Virus record (IMG/VR): IMGVR_UViG_3300045107_000868
Coordinates: 1-41,282 of that record
DNA length: 41,282 nucleotides
Origin: a virus
Reading direction: 5' to 3' (one strand)
Shown: piece by piece, positions 31,114 through 39,590 of the stretch
Layout: each line of letters opens with the position of its first letter
Numbering within the stretch: position 1 is the first letter of the stretch
The notes under the pieces: model-generated
Seen by the model: the letters and a program-made list of their open reading frames with translations, nothing else
The model's database searches: none
What the model was told of the DNA's origin: nothing
Program-made: the position numbers and the translations under genes

Positions 31114-31749
31114 ATGAACGTCATCGAAAACCTTTTGCCGGTGTCTCAGTACGTTCCCGGCAAGAATCCCAAATCCCTCATCGTTTTGCACTTCACCGCG
31201 GGCAACAGCGTCGAAAGCGCCCGGACGAGCTGGATCAACGATCCGCGTCGGGTCGGGGCGCATTACATCGTTGACCGTGACGGCACGGTGCATCGCACGG
31301 TGCCCGACGAAGCGACGATCTTCGCCCTCGGCGTCAAAGGCGGAACGCCCATCGAGCAGCGGGCGATTCACATCGAGATGGTCTCGCGCGGCCCGCTCAA
31401 ACTGAACGGCAACGCGCTCCGGTGGTGGCCGAACAACTGGGGAGCGCTTGCGTGCGGCCTGAGCGATACGGACCAATACGTGAAGCTGGACGCGCCGTGG
31501 CGCGACATCAGCTACTTCGAGAAATACCAGCCGGCACAGATCGAGGCGGTCGCCGACCTCTGTCGGCATCTCTGCAACCGGCACGGCATCCGCCGGGTGC
31601 TTCCGCCGCCGCCGATTCGCAACGTGACGAGCCTGCGCACCTTCCGCGAGTGGGGCGGCATCGCCGCGCACGACAATTTCCGTGACGACAAGTGGGACGT
31701 TTCGCCGGCGTTCCCCTGGGTGGAATTCGAAGGGCTGTTGCTCCCGTAA
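31114..31749 (+). CDS. N-acetylmuramoyl-L-alanine amidase, endolysin
   Basis: This 211-residue amidase_2/PGRP-type enzyme would cut the bond between muramic acid and the peptide in peptidoglycan and lyse the host. His26 in IVLHFTAG and His186 in AAHDNF are zinc ligands, and Asp195 near DDKWD is the third ligand or catalytic position. There is no signal peptide, so a holin would be needed. AGGAGG precedes the ATG at ideal spacing. It lies between the terminator and the tape measure gene, an unusual but known location. Confidence 0.9.
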   Translation: MNVIENLLPVSQYVPGKNPKSLIVLHFTAGNSVESARTSWINDPRRVGAHYIVDRDGTVHRTVPDEATIFALGVKGGTPIEQRAIHIEMVSRGPLKLNGNALRWWPNNWGALACGLSDTDQYVKLDAPWRDISYFEKYQPAQIEAVADLCRHLCNRHGIRRVLPPPPIRNVTSLRTFREWGGIAAHDNFRDDKWDVSPAFPWVEFEGLLLP

Positions 31750-31759
31750 AGGTGGAATT

Positions 31760-34700
31760 GTGGACGCCGTTCTCGTTTATCGAATCGAAGCCGACATCCG
31801 GAACAATCGCCGTGACCTTCAGCAGGTGCGCGGTGATTTGAAGGAGGTCGGGAACACCGCCGAGCAGACCGGTCGGCAGGTCCAGTCGGCGCTGCGCGTC
31901 AATCCGGAGCAGTTGCGTCAGGCGCTACGCGAGACCCGAAGCGGACTCATTGAGTCGGCCAAAGGGGCCGCCGAGTTCGCTGCCAACATTGCGCATGTGC
32001 TGGGTGGCGTCGAAACCGCAATTCGCCTTTACAACCAGCTTCAAACGAATTTCGGCGGTATCGGCGGATTCCTCTCGACGACCGGTCAGCAGATTGTCCA
32101 GCTCTATGGGCGCGCGAGGGACGCAATCGTTCAGTTTGCCGAAGCAGTCGGACAACGGCTGAGTTCCGCACTCGGGCAGGCGTCTGGAGCAATGGGTTCA
32201 ATGTTGAGTGGCGCGGCTGGGCTTGCCGTCGGCATTGGCGGAATCATCCTGGTCGCCGTTGCCGCCGCCGCCGCGATAGGCGGAATTATCGCGGTGGTGG
32301 GAGTTGCCGCAGTCGCGTTTTCGGCACTTTCCTCGGTGGTTGATTATCTGGTTGACGGGTTCAAGCGTTTCGCCGAAACCGGTATTGGATTCTTGCGAAC
32401 CGTTGAAGATGCGACCGTCGCCATCGGCGCGTTAATCGCTTCCAATCTCCAGCTTTCCAATCCGTCGATCAATCCGGGACAAGCACTGGCGCAGGGCCTT
32501 GCGATTGCCCGTGAACAAGCCCGGGCGTTGCGTGTCGAGGCCCTTAAAACCAACGTCGAATTTGACGGGCTGTTGAAAACGTATCAGGCCGGTCTGGGTC
32601 CAGGACAGGCTGCCGGCTTAGACCCCACAAAGATTCGTAAACTGTCGAGCCTGATCGGGCAGGCGGGGAAAGCGATGTTGGTTCCAGAGCAAGGGCTGCC
32701 GCAAGAAATCAACGCGCTGCTCAGTGGAGACATCGATCAAAACGCCAAGATTGCAAAGACGCTTGGTATTACCGGCAAGGAAATCAAGAAGCTCATCGAG
32801 CAGACGAAGAAAGACGGAAGGGCGCTTTTTGATTTCTTGGAGAAGAAACTTGCCGCGTACGCGCAAGCCGGGATTCTCGCCGCCAATACGCTGACGGGTG
32901 TGCTCTCAAACGTTCAGGACGTCTTGAAAAACGTTTCGGCGGAAGCATTCGTCAAAACGTTTGAAGAAATCAAAAAACAAGCGCTTGATGGGTTGAAAAT
33001 CGTCGTCAACCTCGATACGGGCGAAGTCAACAAAGACCTGTATCCGTTACTCAGTCTGATTGATGAAGTCAGTCAGATTGTGGTTCAGCAACTTGGCGCG
33101 GCGCTTCAGCTTATTCTGAACGGCGTCGTGGATTTGTCGCGGTGGCTGGGCCAGAACCGAGGATTGGTTGAAGAAATCCTTGCTTTTTTCCGGGCCATAG
33201 GCGGCGATGTTTTGAAAAACATTCGCTACGTTTTGCAAAGCGTCAACGGCGATTCTCAAAGCTGGGTGCAGACCATCGCGATGGTGTTGCGATTTTTGCG
33301 TTTTATCGTTGACGCAATCGGCACAAGCATTGCGGTTGCCATTGTGGCGGTAATTAAAACGACTCGTTTTCTTGGCGAAGCCTGGCGAACGATTTTCAGT
33401 TACGCGGAACGCATTGATCGGGCAATTGCCGGCTGGCTTTCGGCGATTGCGCGAGTGATCCCGGGCGCGCAATTACTGGCAAATATTTTTATTGATGCGG
33501 CGAATGCCTTTTCGTTCCTTCAGGGCTTCGGTCTTGGCCCAGGGCCGAATCAGTCCATAGGCGAAGCCTTGGGGATTCAACGAGAGACCACGGACACGAA
33601 AACTACCGCGGCAAACTACAACGAAGCTCTCAAAGCGCGCGGCCGGGGCGGCGCCGGCGGAGGGGGTGGCGGGAAAGGCGGGGGCGGTGGAAGCCAAAAC
33701 AAAGTTGCGGAAGAGTTGAAACAAATCCTCGAAGCGACTCGGCAACTCAACGTCCAGACAAAGGAACAGGAGATTCAGGTCAAAATTCTGGCCGGCGAGT
33801 ATGGGAAAATCACCGACGCGCAACGTGACCAGCTCCTGCTCGCCGGGCGCCAGTTCGATGCGACGAAGCGGTTTCTCGACGAGCAGAAAGCCCGCACCGA
33901 AGCGGCGGACGACCTGGCCAAAAAAATTCAGGAGTCGCTCAAATTCGGCGACGGTGAAAAAACGTTTGTCGAGCAGGTGGACGAGGCGTTCAAGGGACTG
34001 AATCTGACGCTCGCTGAAAACTACACCCTCCTCGTCAAACGAAACGAGCTGATCGAAAAAGCCCGGCAGGCCGACGCCGAGAAGGCGACCCGTGACTACG
34101 AAGCCCGCTTCAAATCGGTTTCCGACGATCTCATCAAACAGAATGAGGAGCTGTCGATTCAGATTGCCCTGCTGGAAGCCCGCAACGATGTCGAGGCGGC
34201 GGCGATCAAATTCAAGTTGCAGTTCGGCAAGCTGACCGAGGGGTTGAACGACCAGGACAAGGCGGTCGTCCAGTCGCAGATCGACATCTATCTCCAGCAG
34301 CTCGAACAGTTCGGAATCCTGAAAAAAGCGAAAGCCGAACAGGAAGCGCTCGACAATCAGGCCCTCGAAGCAGCCAAGCGGCGGTCGGAGCAGTATCGCG
34401 CCATCGCCGAACAGGGGACGCTCAATCTTCAGCGTGTGCAGGATGGCCTGCTCGACTATTTCAGCCGTCAGAAAGGTGTCACCGAAGCGGTTCTCGATTT
34501 CCAGATCGGGGCGGTCGAGGCGGTCTATTCGCGACTCGATTCGAAGCTCTCCGGCCTGACGAAAAAGCTCGGGTTGTTCGGTGACGTCATCAAGAACTTT
34601 CTCCTGACGCTGATCAAAGCCTCGCTCAACAAAGTGTTCATGCGGCTGTTTGGCCTTGACGGCGGAACGGGTGGTGGAGGCCTGTCGATTCCCGGATTCG

Positions 34701-35977
34701 GCGGCGGCGGGTTTGGCGCTCCGGCACAGGCCGGGGGTGGGCTGTTCGGGGGGATTGGTTCGATCTTTAGCGGGCGAGGCCTCGGACAGGCTGGCGCAAC
34801 GCCGGGGTTTGCCGGGCCGATGGGAGGGTTTGGAGGCGGCGGTGGAATTCTCGGGGGATTCGGTTTTCCCGGTCTCGGGACTCTGACGGGGACGCCCGGA
34901 TTCAATGGCGGGGACCCATTGGCGACGCTCACCGGGCAGGCTCGAAGCGCAGCCGGGAGCATCGTCGGAAACGCGGCCGGATTGGCGGGTGGGAGCGGCC
35001 TGAGCGTCGGCGCGTTTGGCGGACGTTTCGCTGGACTTGCAGGACTGGGACCGCTGCTCGGGCTTTCACTTGGGAGTCGAGTGGGCGGATTCCTCGGGGG
35101 CGCGGGCGGGCTGCTGCTCGGGAGTGCGGCATTTGCCGGATTGGCCGGGTCGGCTGGGATTGCCGGATTGTTGACCGGGTTTGGTGTCAGCGCCGGATCG
35201 GCGGCAGGGATTGCCGGGGCCGCGGCGGCGTTTCTCACCAACCCGTTTACGATCATCGCCGGGGTCGGGCTACTGATTGGCGGGTGGCTGATTGGACGCG
35301 CCAAACAGCGCAAGCGGGACGAACGCGAGCGTGACCGAATTCTCGGTGACGTGATGAAACAGCTCGACGAGCTGCTCAAAGGCGTCAAAAACTTGAGCAT
35401 CGACGGGGCGTCGGCGGTGGAACAGGCAACGTCGATTCGGTCGCAGTACGTGCAGGCGATTGGCCAGCTCAAAACCGAGTCGGTCCGCAAATCGGCAATT
35501 CGCAATCAACTGCCGCAGGTAGACCGCAAAATCGACGAAATCAAGGCGGCGGCCGAAGCGCAAGCGGCCCGAAAACAGTTTGCGGAAAAGCTGATTCCGG
35601 AATTCGCCGGCGGCGGCGCGATGGAGCTGGCGGCGCGTCACCTCGGGCGCGTGACGATGGGCCGCGGCTGGCCGTACGACGACGTGATCGCAAAGGTGAG
35701 CAGAAACGAGGCGGTGGTCAACCCGGTTCATATCAATCGGATTGGCGAAATGGTCATGGCGGCGGTCGGCGTTCCCGGATTTCAGTCGAGGGGAGGATTT
35801 GTGGCGCCGACTCCGGCGACGAGCACGAGCGGTCCCGCGTTTGGTGACGTGTATTTCATGATCAGTCCAGACCGTGTTTCGAAACTGGTTGTGATGGGCC
35901 TCGACGGAGACGTTGCCGAGGAGCGGGTGATCGAGATTTTCACCGAGGCGCGTCAGGACGGGAGGATCTCGCGATGA
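31760..35977 (+). CDS. Tape measure protein
   Basis: This protein has 1405 residues from a GTG preceded by AAAGGTGG. The N-terminal coiled coil (RDLQQVRGDLKEVGNTAEQTGRQVQ) and several hydrophobic segments (about 160-205, 510-560) are typical of proteins that set tail length and later enter the host membrane. A Gly-rich linker (about 635-655) is followed by long coiled coils (about 655-940). A Gly/Ala/Phe-rich, very low-complexity segment (about 965-1180) precedes a basic helical end. It is the largest gene, as expected, and its stop overlaps the next ATG. Confidence 0.9.
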   Translation: MDAVLVYRIEADIRNNRRDLQQVRGDLKEVGNTAEQTGRQVQSALRVNPEQLRQALRETRSGLIESAKGAAEFAANIAHVLGGVETAIRLYNQLQTNFGGIGGFLSTTGQQIVQLYGRARDAIVQFAEAVGQRLSSALGQASGAMGSMLSGAAGLAVGIGGIILVAVAAAAAIGGIIAVVGVAAVAFSALSSVVDYLVDGFKRFAETGIGFLRTVEDATVAIGALIASNLQLSNPSINPGQALAQGLAIAREQARALRVEALKTNVEFDGLLKTYQAGLGPGQAAGLDPTKIRKLSSLIGQAGKAMLVPEQGLPQEINALLSGDIDQNAKIAKTLGITGKEIKKLIEQTKKDGRALFDFLEKKLAAYAQAGILAANTLTGVLSNVQDVLKNVSAEAFVKTFEEIKKQALDGLKIVVNLDTGEVNKDLYPLLSLIDEVSQIVVQQLGAALQLILNGVVDLSRWLGQNRGLVEEILAFFRAIGGDVLKNIRYVLQSVNGDSQSWVQTIAMVLRFLRFIVDAIGTSIAVAIVAVIKTTRFLGEAWRTIFSYAERIDRAIAGWLSAIARVIPGAQLLANIFIDAANAFSFLQGFGLGPGPNQSIGEALGIQRETTDTKTTAANYNEALKARGRGGAGGGGGGKGGGGGSQNKVAEELKQILEATRQLNVQTKEQEIQVKILAGEYGKITDAQRDQLLLAGRQFDATKRFLDEQKARTEAADDLAKKIQESLKFGDGEKTFVEQVDEAFKGLNLTLAENYTLLVKRNELIEKARQADAEKATRDYEARFKSVSDDLIKQNEELSIQIALLEARNDVEAAAIKFKLQFGKLTEGLNDQDKAVVQSQIDIYLQQLEQFGILKKAKAEQEALDNQALEAAKRRSEQYRAIAEQGTLNLQRVQDGLLDYFSRQKGVTEAVLDFQIGAVEAVYSRLDSKLSGLTKKLGLFGDVIKNFLLTLIKASLNKVFMRLFGLDGGTGGGGLSIPGFGGGGFGAPAQAGGGLFGGIGSIFSGRGLGQAGATPGFAGPMGGFGGGGGILGGFGFPGLGTLTGTPGFNGGDPLATLTGQARSAAGSIVGNAAGLAGGSGLSVGAFGGRFAGLAGLGPLLGLSLGSRVGGFLGGAGGLLLGSAAFAGLAGSAGIAGLLTGFGVSAGSAAGIAGAAAAFLTNPFTIIAGVGLLIGGWLIGRAKQRKRDERERDRILGDVMKQLDELLKGVKNLSIDGASAVEQATSIRSQYVQAIGQLKTESVRKSAIRNQLPQVDRKIDEIKAAAEAQAARKQFAEKLIPEFAGGGAMELAARHLGRVTMGRGWPYDDVIAKVSRNEAVVNPVHINRIGEMVMAAVGVPGFQSRGGFVAPTPATSTSGPAFGDVYFMISPDRVSKLVVMGLDGDVAEERVIEIFTEARQDGRISR

Positions 35978-37440
35978 GGACTGTCGATTCAACTGTCGAG
36001 GAACTGATTTCGGCGTTGTCCACGGGTGAGTTGCGAGTCCGGCCGACGTCGGTGCTGGCGATCTATCCCCCGCGTCTTCCCGCGGTGCAATCGTTTGCGT
36101 ACGGGATCGCCGGCGACGTGCCGGTGGTGGGTGACTGGGACGGCGACGGCTATGCCGGAATCGGGGTCAGGCGGGGAAACGTGTGGCTCCTGCGCAACGC
36201 GGTGAACACGGGATTCGCCGACGAGGAATTTCCGTTCGGACTGACGACGGACGTGCCGGTGGTCGGCGACTGGAATGGCGACGGCATCGACAGCGTGGGT
36301 GTGTACCGGGATGGTGAATGGTTTTTGCGCAACGCGAATTCCGCCGGCGCGCCGGACATCACGTTCACGTTCGGCGGTCCGGACACGATTCCGGTGGTGG
36401 GTGATTGGAACGGGGATGGCATCGACGGGGTCGGGTATTACGACCCGGCAACGGGTGAGTGGAATCTTCGAAACGCCCTCTCGACCGGCGCGGCCGACAT
36501 CACGTTCACGTTCGGCGGGACGGCGGGTGATGTGCCGGTGGTGGGCGATTGGGACGGGGACGGGGTCGTCGGGATTGGAGTCTGGAACGCGGGGCTGTGG
36601 TCGCTGCGGCAAACGGCGAGCGGCGGGAGCATCGAGCGGCTTTACCAGCTCGGGACGGCGTCGGACACACCCGTCACCGGAGACTGGATCGGGAGCGGAA
36701 CGGGTGTTGCGGTCTATTCGGTGTCGTCGTTTTCGATTCAGCGGTCGGTGGGGGCGCCGTTGCTCTTCGCGGCAAATCCGGTGTGGCGCGTGAGATCCGG
36801 CGTGCCTTACGTCGATACGCGCTACCAGGCACGCCTCGAAACGGTGTCCTCGTTGCGGATCGGCTTCAGCTCGGCGGACCGGGTGTCGATCACGCTCGAC
36901 AACGCGCCGACCAATTCCCGCGAGCTGCGTCTGACGGCCAACGAGTTGACCGGCGCGCGGGCGGTGATTGGCGTCCTGTTGCAGGAATACCAGTCGGTCA
37001 ATGGTCAGGACGTGATTTGCCTGGTCAGACGGTACGACCGGTTCAACGGCGTCGTGCTCTCGGTATCGCGTGACGTCAACCTGGTCAAAATCGACGTGGT
37101 TGGGGATGCCTACGCGCGGCTCATCGGCGCGACGCGCACCAAAACCCGGCGCTGTCCGCTCGTGTTCAAAAGCGACGAGTGTGGCTACACGGGGTCGGAA
37201 ACCGTGTGCTCGAAGGAATACGCCGATCCGGTCCAGGGCTGCGAGGCCTACGACAATAAGCACCGATTCCAGGGAATCACGCAGGCCGACCGTGACGCGC
37301 TCACAACCGCTTCGGGCGGTGGATTCGGCGGTCCGCCAAGCGGCGGCGGCGGGACCGGTGGTGGAGGTGGATTCGGCGGCGGTGGCTACGGTCGCGGCGG
37401 CGGGTTCGGAGACCAATTTCAGGAAAACTATCTGTACTGA
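35974..37440 (+). CDS. Tail-tip protein with FG-GAP-like repeat insertion
   Basis: This 488-residue protein has an unusual layout. The first 35 residues and the region 270-430 resemble DUF2163/gpL-type tail-tip proteins: strands, then a cysteine cluster CPLVFKSDECGYTG...CSKEYADPVQGC that may bind metal. Between them (residues 41-258) are five FG-GAP/VCBS-like repeats with PVVGDW[ND]GDG motifs, of which the first four keep the calcium-binding-like acidic loop. A Gly-rich end follows (about 435-480). Similar repeats occur in bacterial surface proteins. The insertion could form a propeller on the tail tip for host contact. The fusion is directly visible; the role is inferred. Confidence 0.75.
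   Translation: MRTVDSTVEELISALSTGELRVRPTSVLAIYPPRLPAVQSFAYGIAGDVPVVGDWDGDGYAGIGVRRGNVWLLRNAVNTGFADEEFPFGLTTDVPVVGDWNGDGIDSVGVYRDGEWFLRNANSAGAPDITFTFGGPDTIPVVGDWNGDGIDGVGYYDPATGEWNLRNALSTGAADITFTFGGTAGDVPVVGDWDGDGVVGIGVWNAGLWSLRQTASGGSIERLYQLGTASDTPVTGDWIGSGTGVAVYSVSSFSIQRSVGAPLLFAANPVWRVRSGVPYVDTRYQARLETVSSLRIGFSSADRVSITLDNAPTNSRELRLTANELTGARAVIGVLLQEYQSVNGQDVICLVRRYDRFNGVVLSVSRDVNLVKIDVVGDAYARLIGATRTKTRRCPLVFKSDECGYTGSETVCSKEYADPVQGCEAYDNKHRFQGITQADRDALTTASGGGFGGPPSGGGGTGGGGGFGGGGYGRGGGFGDQFQENYLY
36094..36747 (+). repeat. Five FG-GAP/VCBS-like protein repeats
   Basis: Residues 41-85, 86-130, 131-177, 178-222 and 223-258 of the tail-tip protein each have the plan F.G....VPVVGDW.GDG...GVW......LR. 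The DGDG/NGDG loop is kept in repeats 1-4; the fifth has GSG and is degenerate. DNA identity between repeats is clearly visible, for example CCGGTGGTGGGTGA in repeats 1 and 3. Confidence 0.8.
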
Positions 37441-37442
37441 CC

Positions 37443-38978
37443 ATGGCTGCAATCGTCGAAGACATTCAGGCTGGACTTGGGACGTGGGTGCTCGCGTACG
37501 GTCGCCACATGGCGAGCGGTGACCGGCTGTTTCGTGAAGGGGACAAAGTCGCCCAGGGCCTCGGCGTCGGCGTCTGGGACGCCCTCGAAAAAGTCTGGTA
37601 CAAGGGCGCCGAAGTCGCCGGCGCGGATTACACGTTCCACCCGGGGACGCTTTCGACGGGATTCGCCGACCCGGTCCAGGGGAGCGACCCACGGTTTACG
37701 AGCGGGACGCAAACCTATTCCGGGCTGGCGTGGTTGTCGGTCAATACGACGCCGACCGGCGGTTCCCCGTCAGAGGACTCGCGCGAGATTGTAACCCTTT
37801 CCCGGTGCCGGATCGTGCCCAACTGGACGTACGACGAGGAGACGGGCGCGGTCGTGTTTCTGACCGACAGTTTTTCGGCCAATCCGGCCCGCATCGCGGC
37901 CGACGTGATCCTGAACGTTCAGAAACTGCCCGCGACCCGCATCGACTGGGGAAATTTCACGGCCTTTCGGGACTGGTGCAACGTTTCTCTGACCGTCATC
38001 GAGGACGGCGTTGAGGTCACTCGGCCACGGGCGGAGATTCACCCGTTCTGGACGCAACCCCAGACGCTCGCCGCCATGCTCGACTGGATCTGCGTCGGGT
38101 GTTTCGCGAAATGGCTCGACGACGGAACCAAATTCCGATTCTTTTGGCCAGGTGACGGCCGCGCGCCGGTGCTGACGCTGCGGCAGGCCGACCAGCGCCA
38201 GAGCGGCGACCCGATTTCGAGGTTTTACGGTCCGGACTGGCGCCAGCGTCCGAACCTGCTCTACGCCGAGGCCCGCGACCCGTACGATGCGACGCTCCGT
38301 TCGTGGCGGACGTTTGCCGACCGCGGCGATCTGATTGACGCGTACGGCCCCGTTCCGGCGCAGGAACTCCAGATCTATCCCGTGCCGATCAACCAGCTCC
38401 AGCGTCTCGCCGATTTCGCCCTCGCCCAGCAGGCGGATCGAGGCGATTTTGTCGAGGTCACGATCGGGCCGGAAGGGGCGCTCCTTTTGCCGGGTGACCT
38501 GATCGAGGTTGCGGATCCGGATTACGAACTCTCCGACGCCACTTTCGAAGTCGTCGAAGCGCCTGAACCGGCGCCCGAGGACGGATGGGAGCGGAAACTG
38601 AAATTGCGCTCCTGGGTCGAGACCTACTCCGATTCGCCCAGGTATCAGGATTCGCTCGCCACTCACCCGCGACCGCTCAATTTGCAGGGGACGATCCTCG
38701 GTAACACCTCGATCCAGTTGCAGTGGGAAACGGTCGGGAATCCCGAGAACGTCGAGGTGTGGCGCAATGGGCGGCAGGTGGCGACCGTCGCCCGGCCGGG
38801 CGGCGGCTGGTCAACCAATCCGACGTACACCGACACCTCCCGCGCGTCTTGCACGACTGCGGTATACAGGTTGCGAGCAGCCTATTTGGACGGCGGTCGG
38901 TCGGCGTTTTCGAATCCGTGCGAAGCCGTGACGCTCGGTTGCGCCGTCGGCCAGACACCTACCCCGCAGGAGAATTGA
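37443..38978 (+). CDS. Tail hub protein, gpJ-like, with fibronectin-type end
   Basis: This 511-residue protein has an N-terminal half (about 1-200) with hub-like strands, a central part (about 215-400) with PAEIHPFW-type patterns and PAQELQIYPVPINQLQRLADFALAQQ, typical of host-specificity/baseplate hub proteins. A C-terminal fibronectin type III-like domain (about 405-495) follows. It follows the tail-tip protein immediately and would form the central hub. The assignment is based on order and pattern. Confidence 0.65.
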   Translation: MAAIVEDIQAGLGTWVLAYGRHMASGDRLFREGDKVAQGLGVGVWDALEKVWYKGAEVAGADYTFHPGTLSTGFADPVQGSDPRFTSGTQTYSGLAWLSVNTTPTGGSPSEDSREIVTLSRCRIVPNWTYDEETGAVVFLTDSFSANPARIAADVILNVQKLPATRIDWGNFTAFRDWCNVSLTVIEDGVEVTRPRAEIHPFWTQPQTLAAMLDWICVGCFAKWLDDGTKFRFFWPGDGRAPVLTLRQADQRQSGDPISRFYGPDWRQRPNLLYAEARDPYDATLRSWRTFADRGDLIDAYGPVPAQELQIYPVPINQLQRLADFALAQQADRGDFVEVTIGPEGALLLPGDLIEVADPDYELSDATFEVVEAPEPAPEDGWERKLKLRSWVETYSDSPRYQDSLATHPRPLNLQGTILGNTSIQLQWETVGNPENVEVWRNGRQVATVARPGGGWSTNPTYTDTSRASCTTAVYRLRAAYLDGGRSAFSNPCEAVTLGCAVGQTPTPQEN

Positions 38979-38980
38979 CC

Positions 38981-39589
38981 ATGGCCTTCACCGTCACCCG
39001 GAACCCGGACGATGCCCAACTCGTCGGCGCCCAGACCGTCACCCTGACGGCGAGCGGCGCGGTGACGTTTTCCGTCGTTCGCGGCGTCGGCGAGCTGGCC
39101 GTCGTCAGTGGGACAGTGGCCACGTTCGCGGCCGTCAACCAGACGCAAAACGTCGTGATTCGCGCGACGGACGGCGTGGATACGGTGGACACGGTGATCC
39201 CTTTCATGGGGCTGTTCCCGCTTCAACCGAATTACGGATTGCAGTGGGAAGACAAGCGGGACAGCGTCATCAGTCGAAAACGCGGCGGCGAACTGAACGT
39301 TTTCCCGATTTCAGACCCCTACCTCGAAACGACCTACGGATTCCAGAACCGGACGTTCGAGGAATACGACGCTCTGCGCGACTTCTGGGCCGCCCACGTC
39401 AACGAATCGTTCTTCGTGGACGACCTCGCGGCCCGTCGCACCTATTACGCAAAATTCAACAGCGGCATCCGGACGACTGGCGTCAGTCACGACGACTATT
39501 CGTTCGAGGTCGCGCTCTATTCGAGTCGATGGACGACGTACCTCGGCGGGTACGGCGTTGGCCCGTACGGGGCCGGATACGGAGGCTGA
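38981..39589 (+). CDS. Tail protein linking hub and fibre
   Basis: This 202-residue protein starts at ATG 38981 with GGAG upstream. A short Ig-like N-terminal domain (about 1-75, TLTASGAVTFSVV) precedes a conserved-looking domain containing SVISRKRGGELNVFP, FQNRTFEEYDALRDFWAAH and SFFVDDLAAR. These patterns resemble phage proteins of the DUF2460/tail-assembly type with YxxF motifs. The end is Gly/Tyr-rich. It probably connects the hub to the fibre. Confidence 0.55.
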   Translation: MAFTVTRNPDDAQLVGAQTVTLTASGAVTFSVVRGVGELAVVSGTVATFAAVNQTQNVVIRATDGVDTVDTVIPFMGLFPLQPNYGLQWEDKRDSVISRKRGGELNVFPISDPYLETTYGFQNRTFEEYDALRDFWAAHVNESFFVDDLAARRTYYAKFNSGIRTTGVSHDDYSFEVALYSSRWTTYLGGYGVGPYGAGYGG

Positions 39590-39590
39590 C

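Noticed and set aside
35989-37692. 567-residue leftward open frame
   Set aside because: It is antisense to the FG-GAP tail-tip gene, and its apparent repeats mirror those of the real gene.
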